Below are positions 12,143 to 25,700 of a DNA stretch of 64,000 bases, piece after piece (position 1 is the stretch's first letter; each line of letters begins with the position of its first letter). A model generated the notes under the pieces. The model made no database searches, was not told the DNA's origin, and saw nothing but the letters and a program-made list of their open reading frames with translations. Position numbers and translations under genes: made by a program. The stretch is from Marchantia polymorpha subsp. ruderalis. Taxonomy: Eukaryota > Streptophyta > Marchantiopsida > Marchantiales > Marchantiaceae. The stretch lies in NCBI GenBank assembly GCA_037833965.1, contig AP031351.1, positions 15,016,501 to 15,080,500 of the forward strand, in the 5' to 3' direction.

Positions 12143-15100
12143 TGTCGATCCCGAATTCAACACCGGCCGCGCTCACACCTCCCACCTCTCAACTCTGAGA
12201 GTGAACACAGCCGCCTCTTTTTTTATGTACAAAATCCAGTCACGCGAACGACCGAGTTCGCATGTCTACGCGGGCCCTGCCTGCCCTACGCCGCAACCGC
12301 TGCCAACGCAGAAAATCGCAGAAAAATGCCCGCGCTGCCTCTCGACGCCGCGCGCTTAGACACACACCCGCGAGCACGAACCGGACGAGCCACACGACGA
12401 CGGCTCCGGCCTCCTCGTGTTGCGAAACCTGAACGAGCAATGCACAATCAGGTCCATCATCATCGCAGCCAAGAATATTCAAAGAACGCGAGGCTCGCAA
12501 GGCCTTCGATGCATGCGCAGAAGAAGAAGCATAATTTGCACCAACAGTAGTGCGGGCAACCGGCGAGCATTTGAATGTACCCACTGATTGACCTTCGCCT
12601 CCGGAAGCGGTCCGGGCGATCGAGACAAACGCCGAGAGCAGAAAAGCTGACGCCCGCGACGTCTGAGGCAGAATCCGGGCCGGCTCTCGGAAAAAAGAGG
12701 GGCTCCCGTCAGAGATGGGGTCAGGGCTGGCGGGCTCGCTATCGAGTAGCGAAGAGTGTGGATGAGGAGCGGACGGACGGCCGGACGGATAGTAGCGCGT
12801 GCCTCTCTCCGAGGGCTCTGTCTGTGGCAACTGTCCGCGTGCTGGTGTGCGGCTGCCTGATGACCGTTACTCGGGGACTCGCGGGCAGGCAGGCAGCTGC
12901 ACTATCTTGGAATCATCGATGGACTCTGGCACCCTCAAAACTGCACGCGCTCTTTCACGCTCCTCGCTTCTCTACTCGCCGCGAGCAGTCGAGCGAGCAA
13001 GCGATCACCGAGCGTCGCCGGGGCTGCTTTTCTCGCTCGCTCTAGGAGGCCTTACTACACCTCTACCTTTCACTGCGAGGTGCTCGCCCTCTTAATAGCT
13101 TGCCCTCATCTCCGTGCTCTACTGCTGCTGCTCTCTTTGCATCACTGTTCGGTACATTTTTCTTCATCATCTGCGCACCAATTCTTCGGGGTCAACGGTT
13201 TTTCTGGTGATTTCTTGGAAATACGTTTACAGGGTTGCATTGGACTTTGGAGGGGGCGACGGTGGGGCCGAGGTTGATCTCGTTCATGTGCTCGCTTCAC
13301 GTACGAAAGTCTCTTTTTCTTCCTCCTTGTCTTAAGCAAGTCAACTTGCAGTCCCACCAAAAATCAACCATCCCCGGACACATGGGAAACACCATCAGTG
13401 TACGAATGCATTACACTCTACCTGCATCCTTGCTGTCCTCCACTAGACTCAATATTGGCTCATGGACATACTTCTCTCGCCCTCTCTTTTTCTCCCCCCC
13501 CCCAAACAATGGTTTATGTTTGCTGTACAGCACCCGATCTTAAGTTTACCCCGAGTTCAAACTGCGGCCAGTTTTCAAGACTTCAAGACTGACGGTTGAT
13601 GGCACTTTCTCACCAACCTATCCCTCTCAATGTCATTCTCCGTTCGTCAACTCGGCATCGACTTACCATCTCTCAATACGTTAACCATATCAACAGTCTA
13701 ATTGGCGGGAAGAGAGGCGAGCAATATTCCCATCCTCGATTCCAAAATCTAGCACCCTCGGAAGCAGCATGTCCAGGAGGAAGAGCGGCAGCTGCAGCAG
13801 CATTAGGAGGAGGGCTCGCTAGCTGCCCCTTGAACCCAATCCTGGGATTGGGTTGTTGTTGCTGTTCAAATGGGGAGGTAGTATTTGTATGACAGCCGAA
13901 ACCTGTTGGCTTCTGTCAACAATTGCTATTACCTCACGAGCTTTGCATGTGGGATCTGCTAGGCAGTCTTGCTGTTGCTCCAGAATCTCAGTCGATCCAT
14001 CATCTGCACTAGGAGTCAGATTCTCTTTCACTCACTTTCTGTGTCGATCTGGCCTTTCTTTCCAATTATTCAAAGAGGTCTGCATTTTTGCTAATTCGGT
14101 TTGCAGCCGTCGTAGAAGAATCCAATCACCGATAAAAAAACGGGGTTCGTCCCACACCGGCCCCAAAATTGCGATCCGCATCCACTGTGTCGCGTGTAGA
14201 TCTCGCGACTGCAGGGCAACGGCGCAGAACTGAAACGTAGCGTTGTCATAATCCTCGCGACGGCGATCGCCTTCGAACTCCTGGACAGTACATCTACTGT
14301 ACGATGGTGCATCTTTCCATTATGCACGTCCTCCATATCAGCCGTGACTGTTGCCAACTAACCATGGATTGCTCGAGATCCACGGTTCAGTATGACTCTG
14401 TGGCTTATTGTCGTCGACAGGAGGATTCGCCCCTTCCCCTTTCCTTTGCAATATATCTGTGCTGCGATCTGTAACGTCCCCTCTCTTTGTTTGGAGTACA
14501 CGTTCAAGAAATCTTGAATTCAACCCAGAACCCATTTGTGTGGAGACTAGGCCAGAGCCCCATTCTCGATTCATCCATTGGCTTCCTTCCAAGCCTTTTC
14601 CTTCTACAGACTGCAGCAGTCTTTGTACTTGTGGCTTCTCACGGTGCTGCCGAGGCGGAATTCGAGAAGTCGCAAGAGTTTCAGAACAGCCCGATTTCAT
14701 GCGGATGTCTATTATAACGCTGCTGGAGATTAATAGCCGAGCAGGACGTAGTATGTAGCGTAGTTCTCCAGGTGACAGCCAGGACACAGAGCCAACTAAC
14801 CATTTATAACCAAGGGTCGATCGGGTGGGACTGGCGAAAGTTGGACTGAAAGTTGGTGGCACTGAGACTTGGATGAGATGGGAACATGACATGTCTGAAG
14901 GAGGTTCGTTCGTGCATGAGCGTTGCGCGATGTGCTTAATGACAGAGGCATTCTGAAAGGGCAAGATAGGCGCTATCAGGTCTAATCAGCACGCTTGTTG
15001 GCCCTGTCGCCAAACATGGGCACGTTCTTTATTTAGTGGGTGCAGGTTTCTGTGAGACGTCGGGTGCAGCCGTTGATCCTGTTTATAGTAGTAGCGCTGG

Positions 15101-15180
15101 ACTCGACATTCAGCTTTTGATATCTTCTCGAAGAACCATGTTCTGCTTCACGTAATGCCTGGTTCCGCAGGCATTAATGT
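12143..15180. other. GC-rich 5' flank of DWF1, no supportable gene
   Basis: The stretch from 12.2 to about 14.9 kb is GC-rich and CpG-rich, with pyrimidine tracts (for example 13,478-13,506) and GCTGCTG or GCAGCAG runs near 13,126 and 13,785. Overlapping open frames exist on both strands, as expected from high GC content, but none shows a domain. Most begin at non-ATG codons or lack matching splice partners. It probably contains the DWF1 promoter and leader. A short inverted repeat (CCCAATCCTGGGATTGGG) sits near 13,836. Confidence 0.4.
12217..12229 (-). promoter_or_regulatory. Possible TATA-like element of DWF1
   Basis: About 75-90 bp upstream of the DWF1 ATG the minus strand reads ACATAAAAAAAG in otherwise GC-rich sequence. 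This is a plausible TATA-like box if the leader is short. A leader intron further upstream cannot be excluded, so this is only a positional guess. Confidence 0.25.
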
Positions 15181-18100
15181 TACCGATACCATGAATAAAC
15201 GTGCGATTGCCACATGTAGAAAAATTTCAATTTATTTACATTTTTTTCTTTACAATTAATGATGTGAGGATTCCTTTTTACATCTGAGACGTAAGAGTTT
15301 AATAGTACACCTAAGAGTCAAATATTGAAAAAGATTATATTATGATTTCACCATAAATTACTCTAGGTCGATAACTATTAGATCGTATATAATAAATCTA
15401 TTGAAAGATAAATCTAATGAAGAATCTGGATAATATGTAGTTCAAAGTTTCATTCCGTTGGTTGAACACTTTCACGGATAGTCTCTATTTCTATAAAAAA
15501 TATTAAATGAACATCGATAAAAAAAAAATTCTTGACATTAATATTTTTATTTCTATCTAATAGAACAGCTAAATAATTTTAAACATAATATCTATATTCA
15601 ATCATTATCTTTCAACACATAATAGTAATGTGTTGGTTCAAATACTGATGGTTCAAATTTCTTGAGTGATATAGATCTGAACTATACTCATTTTAATTAT
15701 TTAGGTTTCTTTGTAGTACACATTTAAAATAATTATTGATTTAAAATTTACAGTGTTATATATTTGCATCGGTTATCCTATTGAGTGATTTTCTTTAAAT
15801 CTTTCGAAAAGTAGGTAAACAATTCCAATTTTAGATCAAATTTCTAGTAAACTTTTTTTCAAAACATATTCTCATTTAGAATGATTTTTTCATTCATTAC
15901 TTTATGTTTACTTTATATTGTCTGACTTTCATGTTTAAACTTATTCAATGATAATAAGTCAAGCTATGAAATATATTTGACAAAAAATAAATCAACTTTA
16001 TCATTTCATATTCGAGATGAAACACTTTGCGTGTTAGAAAAAATGGGATATCTACACATATATATAATTTCAAAATTGAGAAATATTATTTTCATTTAAA
16101 ATACTTATAATAAAATAAAAATTGATTGAAATTATATACTCAATGTTCTAGTTTAATGCATGGTGATGTATGTTCTTCATTCAAAAATATGTAAATATGA
16201 ACATGCTTTAGCTTAAATCATTAAGCTCTTGATTGGATTATAGTAATTAAGTTATGTAAGGTGATATTTATATAAGATATTCTAAATGTAGTCAAACTCG
16301 TTAACTTGTTTGATTCAATCATTTATGAAATGACTACACTTTATTGAGAGCCAAAAAATTTTAATTCATGAGCTTTGAAACGTTCTATCGTAATCTAATT
16401 GACGGAATTGTATTGATATATGGAATAATTTGTGTTTTTTAATATATTTACTGTGCGTATTTTCCAAATTATTTTCATATTACATCAATTAAATGAAATA
16501 AATCTTTGACATGTTTTCAATACAACAAACTAAAGATGTGAGACTAAAGATGTAGTCACACATGTTATGTCAGATTTTCATCCAAAAAATTATGATAATG
16601 GTAATATAAAATTTATATATGGAATAAAAAAATTCTATAAAAATTTACTATTAACATTAAAATTAAATATTTAATAAATAAAATTAATGAAAATATAAAT
16701 TATTAATTAAGATGACAATTATGGTTTACTGTATAATAGTAAAATTTCATTATAACAGATCTGATTTAATTTATGCCTAGCTTCATTAAGTTTGAAACAT
16801 ATCTGTTTCCTCCTTTCTACAGCTAGTTTTTTTGAAAAAAAAAAGCATAAGAATAAGAATCAAGAAATCGTGATTAAAGCTAATAAATTGAATGATTTAT
16901 TGATAACATTTAAAACCAATATTTGAGACAAGTGTATACTTTGGGATTTTAATTAAATCTTAAAATGTCTAAAGAATTATTATTTCGGTTTTTAAATTGA
17001 AATATTAGAATTGAATTTTTTAAATACTCAAGTAAATATAGAAATTTTGAGTATTTAATTTTTTTTAGTTGATGTACATCTTTAAATCATGACTAGTTTT
17101 TGGCTTTGCAATCATCATAAATCAAAACTTAAAAAATCAGCACATTTAGTAAAAAGATTCATGTGTTAAGATTCAATTTCAATTTTAAATTCAAATATAT
17201 TATTAAAAATTCAATATAAAATTTTGATAATTGGAATTTTAGAATGTTTTATTATGACTATACTAAAATCTGAATGCAATAAATTGACCTATAATTTTTG
17301 TATCCAATAATATTTGAAGCTTCTAAAACTTGCATTAATAATTTTTTTTAATTAATAATAATAATGATAATAATTTTTTATATTTTAAATATGATGTATG
17401 AAATTTATTCTTTAATGTTCTTGTTTGATACGATAGATGTGATTGCATAGTAATATGAAATTTTCACTTACATGCCATTGTTATGGTCAGATTAATCTAT
17501 TTTTATATTATTTTCATTTTTTAGTTCATAATTTAAGTAAAATAAAATTTCAATTTCCAAAAATGCAATGCAAATTACAAGATTTTAAATTAATTGCGTA
17601 ATTTGTAGGCAATGTAAAAAGAATAAAATTTTCATCTCAGTCAATTCATAAAACAATACTTTACTTAACATTTATCATGAATAGATGCTTGTTAAAAGTT
17701 AGGATCAATTTCAATATATTCATGAGTGAAAAACTGCATGAAAGAAAATTGAGATATCAGGATTTTAAAATATTTCGAATACAAAATTATATCATATTAA
17801 ATGAATTATATTAAAATATCCATAAAATGGAAATATATATCTTAATTTTTGAATTATTTCAAGTTTTTGAAAGAAATACCAATTTTCTAAATTCCTTCTT
17901 TGGGTGTATTTTTAATTTTTTAATTTTGTAAATTTGAATTTGTAATTAGATATGTACCTTACACAAACTTTACATGATTCAAGTTTGATAAAAAGTGTTT
18001 TGATTTTGTTTTTTTCAATCCATGTACTATAAATTATGACAAAAAGAAGCTTTAAGAATAAACTTTCACTTAAAATCACATCTTAAACACACATCGTTCC

Positions 18101-18540
18101 ATATTACTATGCAACAGAAGAAATTTGAATATATTTGATAGCTTTATTTAAAATTTGCAAAATTTTTTATATTTTAGATAGAAATTAAACTCTTGAATTT
18201 TGACATTGATCACATATAATTTGATTTAAATTTTTGAGATTGTAGGTGAAGTTTTAAAGTTTTTATTTATTTAGATTTTAAGATTTACAATTAGTTGGTT
18301 TTTATTAAAAAATTGTATAGAAGGAAATGATTGTTTTTGGTAATTTTCAAATACATATATATAGTTTATCAATATAGGATTAAAATGTAAGCAATGGGAC
18401 ATAACCAGTTATAGACATTAATATCTGAACATCATCAATACTGCAATACCACTTGAGTCTAAATTTCAGTAAGTTATAAGTGCAAACAAAATCCTTGATG
18501 AATTCAATAAATCTTCCGAGGAAGCGAAATTTTATGTGTT
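15181..18540. other. Very AT-rich, ORF-free island (3.3 kb)
   Basis: By eye the sequence is around 80 percent A+T with few CG dinucleotides, and no open frame of 60 codons exists on either strand. No LTRs, TIRs, long tandem units or RNA genes could be picked out. The composition changes abruptly at both ends. Such a block fits old, heavily methylated repeat DNA eroded by C-to-T change, or an AT-rich matrix-attachment-like segment. A decayed organelle-DNA insertion is possible but no organelle gene is recognisable. Confidence 0.7.
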
Positions 18541-20002
18541 ATCTCTTGTCTTAAAACATATAGCGTGGCAACATTTACTGATATATAATTGTAAGATACA
18601 TATGCTGGTTTCAACATGCGAAAAAGAGTTGATTCTTGTTTGCGTCAGAAGAGTCAAGTCTGAAGAGCTCCTTCAATTGACAAGGACCCAAAGTGACCTC
18701 TCATTGGTAACTCCAGCTTTTCATTGTCCGAAGTGAGGAAACGTTTGTACAGATGTAATCATTGCAACAGTGGCAGGGATCCCTCACATGTAGGATCTGG
18801 AACTGGTTGAGTAGGGGCACTTGCGAGCTTGGCTCCGAAGATCCCGACAGATACAAACATATGTATTAATTGGCTTACTCTGTTAATAGCAGGAGATTCC
18901 CTTTCTTTTCAAACTTGGCTTATCAGTTGTTATGCTTCTCCCATCGTAGACGACCCGCAGGCCTGAATCATGCATCCTTCACTCAGTTTGATAGTGAACG
19001 GCTTGTGGTCAAGATATGCAAACGGGGAACACGGTCTCTTACTGAGTCTCTACTCAGTAAGAGACAAGAAGAGCGCGGGGATGGGAAATTGGTGCTTCTG
19101 CTAAAGCTTTGAAGCCGGAGGGATGGCCGGCAGGCTGCGGCTGATTAAAAGTAGTTAAATTCCACATACAGGTCCAGCGGTCATTGTTTTCATATGTTTA
19201 ATGCTTATTAGTTGAAGTACATACAAGTTAGAGCGACTTCGGTCTGCTCACAGTGGAACTGTACATTACTGCAAGAACATGGGTAAACAAGGAATATACA
19301 CATCGCTTTGTGGGTATAGTGCATCGTCACTCTCGCTTTCACGTCCATGTAAATGTAAATGTAAACGTCCCAGTTCCATAACACGCGAGTAGTGTTGTGC
19401 AAAGTTCTCACAGTTGTACACATGCAGCCAAAACAAGAACTGCTCCACTCCACATTTTTCCACTCCCGTTTCCATCGACCAGTTTCCCAGCGAGTGAATT
19501 GAGATCTTCGTCCTCTGAAATGAACCAAATTCTGTACCACATAAGATAAAAAACAAGTGAATCTTGTGGTGTACTCCATACAGAGGTACATGTTCTCAGC
19601 ACAAACGGTGGAGTCTGAAGTGAACAAGTGACTCCATTTACGTCACATGCCCACAAGACTGGACCCACTTAACCCGTAGTCAAAACTGTAACTAATTAAA
19701 ATACAAAAAAATTGTCACGACGTGCAAGCAGATGACATGGGTTGATTCGAGTTATGCGACAACTTTCACTTTCGGACAACTTACCTGACATCTTGAGCAA
19801 GCTGTAGTGATTGAATTGGGATAGCCGCAGCAGCTGGAACATAAAAGTATAATCTGATGTCGGAGAGGTTCTCGCTCGTCTGAGACAAAGCATCTTGGAT
19901 AGTCCAATGTACATTACTGGAGGCCTCCTTGTTTATACGTTGGTCACAACGAGAGAGTTATCAATCCGCATGTGCCATTTTACTCAATAAGCGGGTTACA
20001 GA
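18541..20002. other. Intergenic region 3' of the FAM86 gene
   Basis: Sequence of ordinary composition between the AT island and the FAM86 stop codon. Minus-strand open frames at 19.2-19.7 kb use non-ATG starts and show no domain, so I do not call them. The part nearest 20,002 is likely 3' untranslated sequence. A perfect 14-bp hairpin at 19,034-19,065 is listed separately. Confidence 0.4.
19034..19065. repeat. Perfect 14-bp inverted repeat
   Basis: The arms GTCTCTTACTGAGT and ACTCAGTAAGAGAC are exactly complementary and separated by CTCT. The structure could fold in RNA or DNA. No U-tract or flanking duplication suggests a particular function, and it is not inside a recognised gene. Confidence 0.6.
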
Positions 20003-22799
20003 TTACGATGAGGGGTAAAACACTTTATGAATCCTTATTTGACTCCTATCGAATCCGTCCAGATCAGGCAGACACTTGGGAGGCTTCATTGTATCTGTTA
20101 CGTCTATCAACTCGAGACCGGCTCGAGAGACCATGCTGATAAACAACTCGAGCGTCGTAACGTTTCTGATAGCTTGGGCTAAATATGCTACAGGATAGAT
20201 CAACCCGTTCCCATCTCCTTTACTCTTCTCTGGTAGAACCTTTCCAACTTCACCATTCTCAGTAGAACTGTTGATCGTTAGCTCGTCTTGAGTAACCTGA
20301 GAGCAGTTCGAGCTACCTTTTGAATTTCGTTTTGGCCGTAAAAGCCCAGCCAAGATCGGGACAAGGGGTGTCGGATCGTAAATTAGATCTGCTCCGATAC
20401 TGCACACCAATATTAGTAAAATTAACGTTAGAATTTCTCCAAACAAATCAGAAAATCACTGACAACTCACAACAAAATTTGCCACTCAAAACATTCATGG
20501 AAATACATCCCCCGAAGATATCTTACATGACTTCAGCGTTAAAACTGTCGAGCTCCTCTTGAGTAGCCGTCTCCCACAGCAGTTGTCTACACTCGACCTT
20601 CACATACTCGAGATTAAAACTGCTCATCGTCATGTTGCTACTCATATTATTATAACAAGGCCTACATTAAACATGATACAAAATGCTTGTGAGACAGTGT
20701 CCCGATATACATGTATGATGACACTTACATTGAAAGGGTTGTTCACGTCTTGAGTTGTGTGGAAGTTTTCGCCACTCGGTTGCAAAATCCCGTTGATCGA
20801 CAAGTTGTGACGAAGATTCACAAGAGTTGATAGAGATCCGTCAGTGAGCACTAACTGCAAGTAGACAATCTAATTCGTGAGATTTTAGAGGAGCTGGTAA
20901 GCTCTAATGTCGTTCATCCTTCCAGTGACCCCACTCGCTTGCAACGAGAAATAAGTCTCTAGAACTAGTCCTAAAGAATGTACTGCAGACTCAATATAGA
21001 GTGATCTGTAATCGAACCTTGGAACAAGACAACCGTGACAGCCAAACTCCACAGATGCCTGTCCCGGAGCCGAGCTGCAAAGCAGAAGCAAAATGATGAT
21101 CAAGAGGTGAAACCGGAGCTCGATTAGGACATGTTTGAGGAGATCCTAGGGTGAAAAGTCCCATAAGGAGACTGATGATGAGGCATGGAAAAGAGGTGAT
21201 ATTGTTTTTGACCGTTAACTTCACAGGTTGCGCTGATGTCCTCGATTACTGTAAATGCTATAACAAATGCCGATAAATTCCAGCCCAGTATGTGTGTCAC
21301 ATCTAGTAGCTGCGTGAAGAGCTCACTAATACGCCACGAAGCCCCTTGTGAGTAAAAATCTCTTATCCCTGCTGTGGTGGTGTCCAGCGTATGCACACCC
21401 ATACTCACGTCCCGTTCAGTCTCGTAGACATTGAAAATCATCACTTCAGGAAAACCAACCAACTTTCAAAAGGGTCAGGAATGAAATCAGCACCTCCAGG
21501 CACGAATAACCCTTCACTAACTCCGGATAATACAGGAAAAACTCCGATAGGAAAAGTCCAGCAGGCCAAATGGAGTATCTGTTGACAGCAAAGACTACAA
21601 GTTATCTTCGAGTGAGTGCTTCAAAATCAAAATCCCTTTAAATTACTTCTCAAGGAAAGGACAAAAATTAGATTATAAAGCCCTCGGTAACTCAAAGCCT
21701 CGCCTTTGACAATCATGGTGAAAGATTTCGCTGGATTTTCAGTTGTAAAAGAGAAACATACCCAGTATCACCATCAAGCATGTTGAGAGACACTCTTAGT
21801 GTCACCAACTTCCGCTCAACGGCTTTCAACATCCCTTCATCACCCAAGGTGCATGTCAGGTTTGAAATGGTTTCGTCAGGTATCATAAAAGTTATCGTTT
21901 TGTAGCATCGCTCTGCCAATTGCTGCCAGTGACCAATATCATGCTAAACAGGTTTCAGCAAGTGTATAAAGTATACGACTTCAATAGTAGATCTCAAAAG
22001 AAACATCCCACTGGTCCCCCGCAGAAAAAAACGATGAAGACAAAGCTAAATATAATGCAGAAATGATCACTATGACCTCTAAATGGAAGAACGATAATAA
22101 ATCGATGGAAGAATACTTTCCCATCTGAACGAATAAGTTCAGAGCTAGCGAAATAGCTATAGAAGGTGACTGTAATAACCTTTTCAGTTTGAAAAAGGAT
22201 GGAGTGCATATCATACAAGTCATCCAGCACCTCCTGTCCTTCCTGCTCAGCTGTCAGGATGATATTCTTCAATACATTTCGAACGTACGCTTTGCTTGCG
22301 GGATAGCGCATGTACACCTGGAAGCCAGATAACATTAGAAAGGCAACGTTCCTGGAAATGACAGGATGATCACAGGACTAGAATGAATACGCCAAAACAT
22401 ATCCCTTGATCTGTTTCTAAGTTGATATGTGTAAGCGACGTGAGCGGCAATGGAAAACAAGTAGAAGTTATCAAAAAACAAAGATAAAAAAACAACAGGG
22501 ATCTCCTCAACAGAAGTTTTCTTCAATTGTGAAAGAGTCTTTTGATCCTGTTTTGCCCGCACCTCGTTCCTGAAACATTTGATCAGAAGGGTTTGTTGAG
22601 CATAGCCTGAGATGATTCCCCCGCCGACGTCCCTGTTACAAGAGGAAATTGATGCCATTGAGAACTGACGTACATAGGTTTGCCATTTTCTCAGAAATAA
22701 ATTTCTGTTTTCTCTCGCGCGCATGTGTACTACGCGGTAACTTTTCTCCACAAAACTTCTAAGAGCTGAATTCTCAACAAACTTCCAACCTAAAAACAT
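20003..22799 (-). CDS. FAM86-type protein-lysine N-methyltransferase (eEF2-lysine methyltransferase-like)
   Basis: A seven-beta-strand SAM-dependent methyltransferase. Animal and yeast relatives (EEF2KMT/FAM86A, Efm3) trimethylate a lysine of translation elongation factor 2; the same substrate is inferred here. Exons on the minus strand are 22799-22563, 22317-22180, 21922-21762, 21578-21494, 21074-21018, 20854-20729, about 20606-20527 and 20399-20003. They keep one frame of about 426 residues. The N-terminal FAM86 region includes VGGGIISGYAQQ and YPASKAYVRNVLKN. Then come LNMLDGDTGYSIWPAGLFLS, the SAM-binding motif I LELGSGTGICG (about residues 206-216), motif II LVLTDGS (227-233) and the post-II GADLIYDP (297-304). 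The C-terminus has IRNVTTLELF and LELIDVTD. The exon 7 acceptor is uncertain by three codons. A later ATG (22658, MASISS) would remove a basic 47-residue extension and gives a more usual length. No regulation is visible. Confidence 0.86.
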
Positions 22800-25700
22800 C
22801 TTCGACGGTTGTACAATTATAAGCTACAAACGACCTACAACTAAAAACAAAAATGCACAAAACCGTGTAAGTTCCACTAAGAAAAGTTCACGGTAGAAAA
22901 GAGTGCACAACACTGCACTCCACTCTCTACCAATTATATTCTATATCACTCATATAATTTTTCAAACTGAAGAGAAAATTGTGAAAGTATGTAATAAAGA
23001 GAAAGTAACACTCAAGCACCCTGCTTTGTTGCTACTTCCACAACCAGCACAACATATCGAAGGTATAATTATTCAACGACAGAGAGTTACTCAGACATGA
23101 AGCCCAAAATCATTAAGTTTTTTTTTGACAACAATCACGTGACCACACTTGTATGCAGATAAAAGGATGAACTTCACAAGAGGAGAAGACAAAAGATGCA
23201 AGTGAAAGCAGAAGGTAAGCCACATACAACTTTCATCCAAGTAGCTTAACAAGTTTGACATACGACTTTCTCAGGAAACTTGTTTCTTCTCTTGTTTATC
23301 AGGGTACTGATTAAATAATCAAGTTCACAATGATACCACGCCCAATGCCAAGGCTAATGCTGTTCCTTTTAAATCCCTATTCTAAGTCCATTCAAAGCAC
23401 TTAGACTGACTTTTCTCTCCGCTTCCACAATCCAATAGATGGTCTGGTGCAATATCTAAACCTAAATACCAAAAACCATAATTGTAAATTTCCCAACCAG
23501 CCAACGCTTTGGATCAATTTCTCATCTTCTAGAGGCTCTATCCTTTCCGGGACGCATCTGCTGTGCGAACTCGTCCTCTGACAACGATTTCCCTTCATCT
23601 ACATTCTCCACATATGATTGACGAAAAAATTGCACGGCCAGCAATACTGGACACCTTAAGCCGAGTCTTGATATTATCTCACCTACAATACTTCAGCCGA
23701 TTGAGCAAAGGAAGTACTCCTGCTGATGTGATAAACAAGAAGTTCAACACGCCACAATTCTATTCACTTCGTTTTAAAAGCCATTCTAACACCGAATAGC
23801 GAAACAGATTATCTGGGAGAGAATGATTTGTGTTTAGCATACGGCAACAATGGGCTTCTTAACTTCAAATTAAAAGTAAAGCTGGGATTCTAAGCTTGCT
23901 TGTCATGAACAGGTAATTTAAGTCTTGAATTTATCAAGAATGTCCCTGACATAGATGGTCACATAACTATGCCGTGTGGAAACACATAATAGAGTTTTGG
24001 GTTTAAACCTAGGAGGTATAACATTACGTAAATTCGCAATGTAACCCCAACACCCCATAATGGGTGCCGACCCTTAGACAAGACAGATGTTTGCCCAGAA
24101 CACCAGCGGATATATATCAACTACTTGCTCCTTCCCACTCTTCACGTTCTTCGTATTCAAATCACAGTCCAGACAAAGAATCAAATATCCAGGGAAATTA
24201 GCAAGGACGCACTTACAATATCAAAAATTAGCTTAACTAAGACCCTAGTCTTTATTTATTCGAATTCTTTGGACAGGGAGAGTTATCGATAACAATCTTC
24301 ATCATTTTCTTAAAACAAATGGTTCTGAAGACCAACCCAGACGGAAGATCCATACGCGAATTAAGATCCTAGCCTTCACAATTTCCGAATTTTTGCAAGA
24401 AAGAGTTGGGCAAACAAAGTTAAAAAATACGATATGAGTAAATTTAAGGAAAATTCACTCCTGATTATCAGCTCGCCATGCAACAAAAACGAGGTCTATC
24501 GTTCACCGTTGATGACCAAGAAAGCAGCAAACCTTAAACATCATGAACTTTTACAGTCAAAACTGGAAGGTGAGAAACTAAAGATTGAATTTTTACATCA
24601 CTTCACGATAACAACCATTCGAGTTGGCAACGGAGTCCAATGATTGAGCACACAAAACTCTCGTTCCCCTCTGAGTTCCAAAAACAATCAATAGCGTAGT
24701 TTCAATTCCAGCATGATTTAGTTCAGAAAATAGATCATAATGTCAGATAACGCATGCAAGGCAAGTGATGAAATGAAGTAAGGAATGATCTAATTAAACG
24801 ACGTAAATGTAGGACCTCATGTGGATCGTGTGATAATATAGGCAAACAACTTCCAAGTCTCGGTGTTAATATTGCAAAACGAAGAATTGATGACAGCATC
24901 AATAAAGTCTGGTCGTTGATGGAAGTAAGACCTACAAGAAGGCGGTCACAAGCGTTATAAATTGACATCAGTGTTTTAAGCATCAAACCACCGCCACTAC
25001 CCACTAATGCAGGTAAATTCTAGTCCGGATTCTTCATCTGCATCGGAAGTATCGGAAACTGTGTGCACGAACAACAATTTAAGCACAAGGTGTGGAAACA
25101 ACAGGTAAGGTAGTTAAAAATAGGTGAGAACAAAACGACGATGTACACAACTGCATACACAAACCAACTTAGAAAGATGAAAATAGCAGAGGGATTCCAG
25201 AAGATTAGGAAGGCGACAAAAGGATCACTATTATATCAAGGCGAATTGAAGCTACTACTTTAGTAGAACGGTATACGCAAACGAAAGTACATAGATGAGA
25301 CTGACAGAAGGACTCCAGAAGACTAGGAAACCGAGAAAAACATTCACTGCTAGATCAAGACGAATGAAAGTCACTATTGGGGGTAGTTGAAAGGTGATAT
25401 TTTCAAAACACTCGCGATATATTCGATATACTAATGCTTAATGACAGAAGATCCAACACGATATGATCGAGGCAGGAGACAACCAAAATCTGAGAAGACT
25501 CTTATGACACAACCAAAACTACAAGAGGGTATAGCTGAAACAAACTCGGGGTGAATTGTAAAACTTCATTCAAGATAAAATTACATAATATTAATTTGTT
25601 GGAGAGTTCTGAAGAGACTACAACAGGGTGTAGCTGACAAAACTCATATACAGGTGTTTAAAACACCTCAAACATGAATAACAAATAGACTGTTGGGAGA

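Noticed and set aside
12240-12830. 196-codon minus-strand frame upstream of DWF1
   Set aside because: Its composition is GC-driven with no recognisable domain, and it overlaps the leader and promoter of DWF1.
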